Assembly: GCA_028683635.1 (NCBI GenBank)
Contig: JAQUHL010000125.1
Location: 1-6,345 of the forward strand
DNA length: 6,345 nt
Reading direction: 5' to 3'
From: Candidatus Cloacimonadota bacterium
GTDB taxonomy: Bacteria; Cloacimonadota; Cloacimonadia; Cloacimonadales; Cloacimonadaceae
Part shown: piece after piece, positions 5,574 through 6,345 of the stretch
Position numbering within the stretch: the first letter of the stretch is position 1
Layout of the letters: every line of letters starts with the position of its first letter
Made by a program: the position numbers and the translations under genes
The notes under the pieces: model-generated
The model's input: only the letters and a program-made list of their open reading frames with translations
Databases searched by the model: none
What the model was told of the DNA's origin: nothing

Positions 5574-6345
5574 TTAGTTACTTCTGGCGTGTTTGATCAC
5601 GATGTTCCAGAAGCTTTTCCAGAAGTAGATCCAGTCTGTGGTAAATGGTTTTTCCGTTTTACGGAGCAGATATCGGCGTTCGGATTCCACGATTTCATCA
5701 AAAGACTTTGGCATATCGGCATAGAAGGGAGGCAGCATACCTGGCTTGAATCTAACCCGAAGTTCTTGCACATCTTCCGGATATAACTGGAAGTAATGAT
5801 CACTTAGGGCACGGACTCCCACCAGGCTCAGTTCACCTTTGAAGAAGTTGATGAATTGAGGAAGCTCATCAATCCAGAGTTTTCTCAGGACACGCCCCCA
5901 GGTCGTTATCCGGAAGTCATCTTTGAACTTTCCCCCTTCCTGGAGGTCATTGGTCTGATATACGTAGTGCTGCAAGTATTCGGAATATGGGTGCATAGTA
6001 CGCAGCTTCTTGAGATAGATGGTTTTTCCATCTTTTCCCTTTCGTTTGAGACGGATCAGTGGGCCATAGGTTGGATCCTGGTCGGTTCTGGGTTCTGAAC
6101 CCTTTTTCAGGATGAAATGCATCATTCCATCAATCTCACGTTTGTGGATCAGCTCAAAGCCGCAAAAATAGAAACGACCCAGTAATTCAGTCTCGGAAAA
6201 GGCACGGTTGCGCCCGTTGGTGATGGCAAAATACCATCCCTGGATCACTGGGAGCTTGGGCATAACCCTTCTGAAGAGGAAATCCACAGTATAAAAAAAT
6301 ACCCCCAGATAGGGGGTGAAGTGTTTGTAGAAAGTATTTCTGCGT
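5574..6345 (-). CDS. Sugar transferase (phosphoglycosyl transferase), 5' end outside window
   Basis: The C-terminal 256 residues are visible. The frame stays open to the right edge, so the true start lies outside; GTG 6287 and ATG 6263 are internal candidates only. The protein carries the core of the bacterial sugar transferase family (WcaJ/PglC type), which transfers a sugar phosphate from a UDP-sugar to undecaprenyl phosphate at the inner membrane. Counting from GTG 6287, it shows YGPLIRLKRKGKDGKTIYLK with KLRTM (74-98), FRITTWGRVLRKLWIDELPQ (125-144), FKGELSLVGVRAL (149-161) and FKPGMLPPFYADMPKS (179-194). Asp-Glu of DELPQ correspond to the catalytic dyad of PglC. The usual hydrophobic re-entrant helix just before the GP motif is missing. 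In its place are MPKLPVIQGWYFAITNGRNR and ETELLGRFYFCGFEL, an architecture I recall from Bacteroidetes-type sugar transferases. It probably starts assembly of the polysaccharide whose other genes lie nearby. Confidence 0.9.
   Translation of the reverse strand, partial: RRNTFYKHFTPYLGVFFYTVDFLFRRVMPKLPVIQGWYFAITNGRNRAFSETELLGRFYFCGFELIHKREIDGMMHFILKKGSEPRTDQDPTYGPLIRLKRKGKDGKTIYLKKLRTMHPYSEYLQHYVYQTNDLQEGGKFKDDFRITTWGRVLRKLWIDELPQFINFFKGELSLVGVRALSDHYFQLYPEDVQELRVRFKPGMLPPFYADMPKSFDEIVESERRYLLRKTEKPFTTDWIYFWKSFWNIVIKHARSN
6293..6317 (-). terminator. Intrinsic-terminator-like hairpin inside the sugar transferase gene
   Basis: On the minus strand ACCCCC (6317-6312) pairs with GGGGGT (6306-6301) around TATCT. 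One A and seven T (6299-6293) follow. This is a strong textbook terminator shape, but it lies in an open reading frame that appears to continue upstream. Either it is a chance product of coding sequence, or it attenuates transcription within the gene, or the gene really starts downstream at ATG 6263, where AGAAGG lies 3 nt upstream. Reading from memory, family similarity appears to continue through this region, which favours the first two. Confidence 0.35.

Noticed and set aside
6337..6345. TTTCTGCGT at the right edge as another repeat copy
   Set aside because: It lies in an apparently open coding frame and the window ends there, so it cannot be separated from chance.

Overview
The window is a stretch of a bacterial chromosome in which every convincing gene lies on the minus strand. 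In transcription order these are a sugar transferase (cut by the right edge), a frameshifted GxxExxY-type gene, an MscS-family mechanosensitive channel, a non-hydrolysing UDP-N-acetylglucosamine 2-epimerase and a lipid-linked-saccharide flippase. Three of the five (phosphoglycosyl transferase, nucleotide-sugar epimerase, Wzx-like flippase) belong to surface polysaccharide synthesis. The window is therefore probably part of an O-antigen, capsule or exopolysaccharide locus with two unrelated genes embedded in it.

The organism is probably a Gram-negative member of the FCB group. The sugar transferase has the architecture I associate with Bacteroidetes and relatives. The gaps carry dispersed ATCTGCG / ATCTGCGTGAA motifs that I associate with uncultured lineages such as Cloacimonadota. 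This placement is inference from memory, not a search result.

Layout: 1-285 has no supported gene but holds a GC-rich perfect hairpin, an 8-G run and an AT-rich hairpin at the edge. 286-1890 is the flippase. 1891-2113 is a gap made largely of short repeats. 2114-3181 is the epimerase. 3182-3432 is a second gap with the same repeat architecture. 3433-5028 is the MscS channel. 5114-5520 is the broken GxxExxY gene. 5574-6345 is the sugar transferase.

How the parts fit: the sugar transferase would load the first sugar phosphate on undecaprenyl phosphate. The epimerase would supply UDP-ManNAc or a derivative. The flippase would move the finished lipid-linked unit across the inner membrane. The channel is a generic osmotic safety valve with no evident link to the pathway.

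The most unusual signal is not a gene. The two gaps around the epimerase (about 248 and 239 bp including repeat overlap) are built alike. Each has a left arm of CGCAGAT-type units and a right arm of ATCTGCG-type units in inverted orientation, around an unrelated core of about 110 bp. The repeats run into the coding ends: they supply the last codons and stop of the epimerase gene and contain the only upstream start codon available to the flippase. No complete new multi-gene system is visible.
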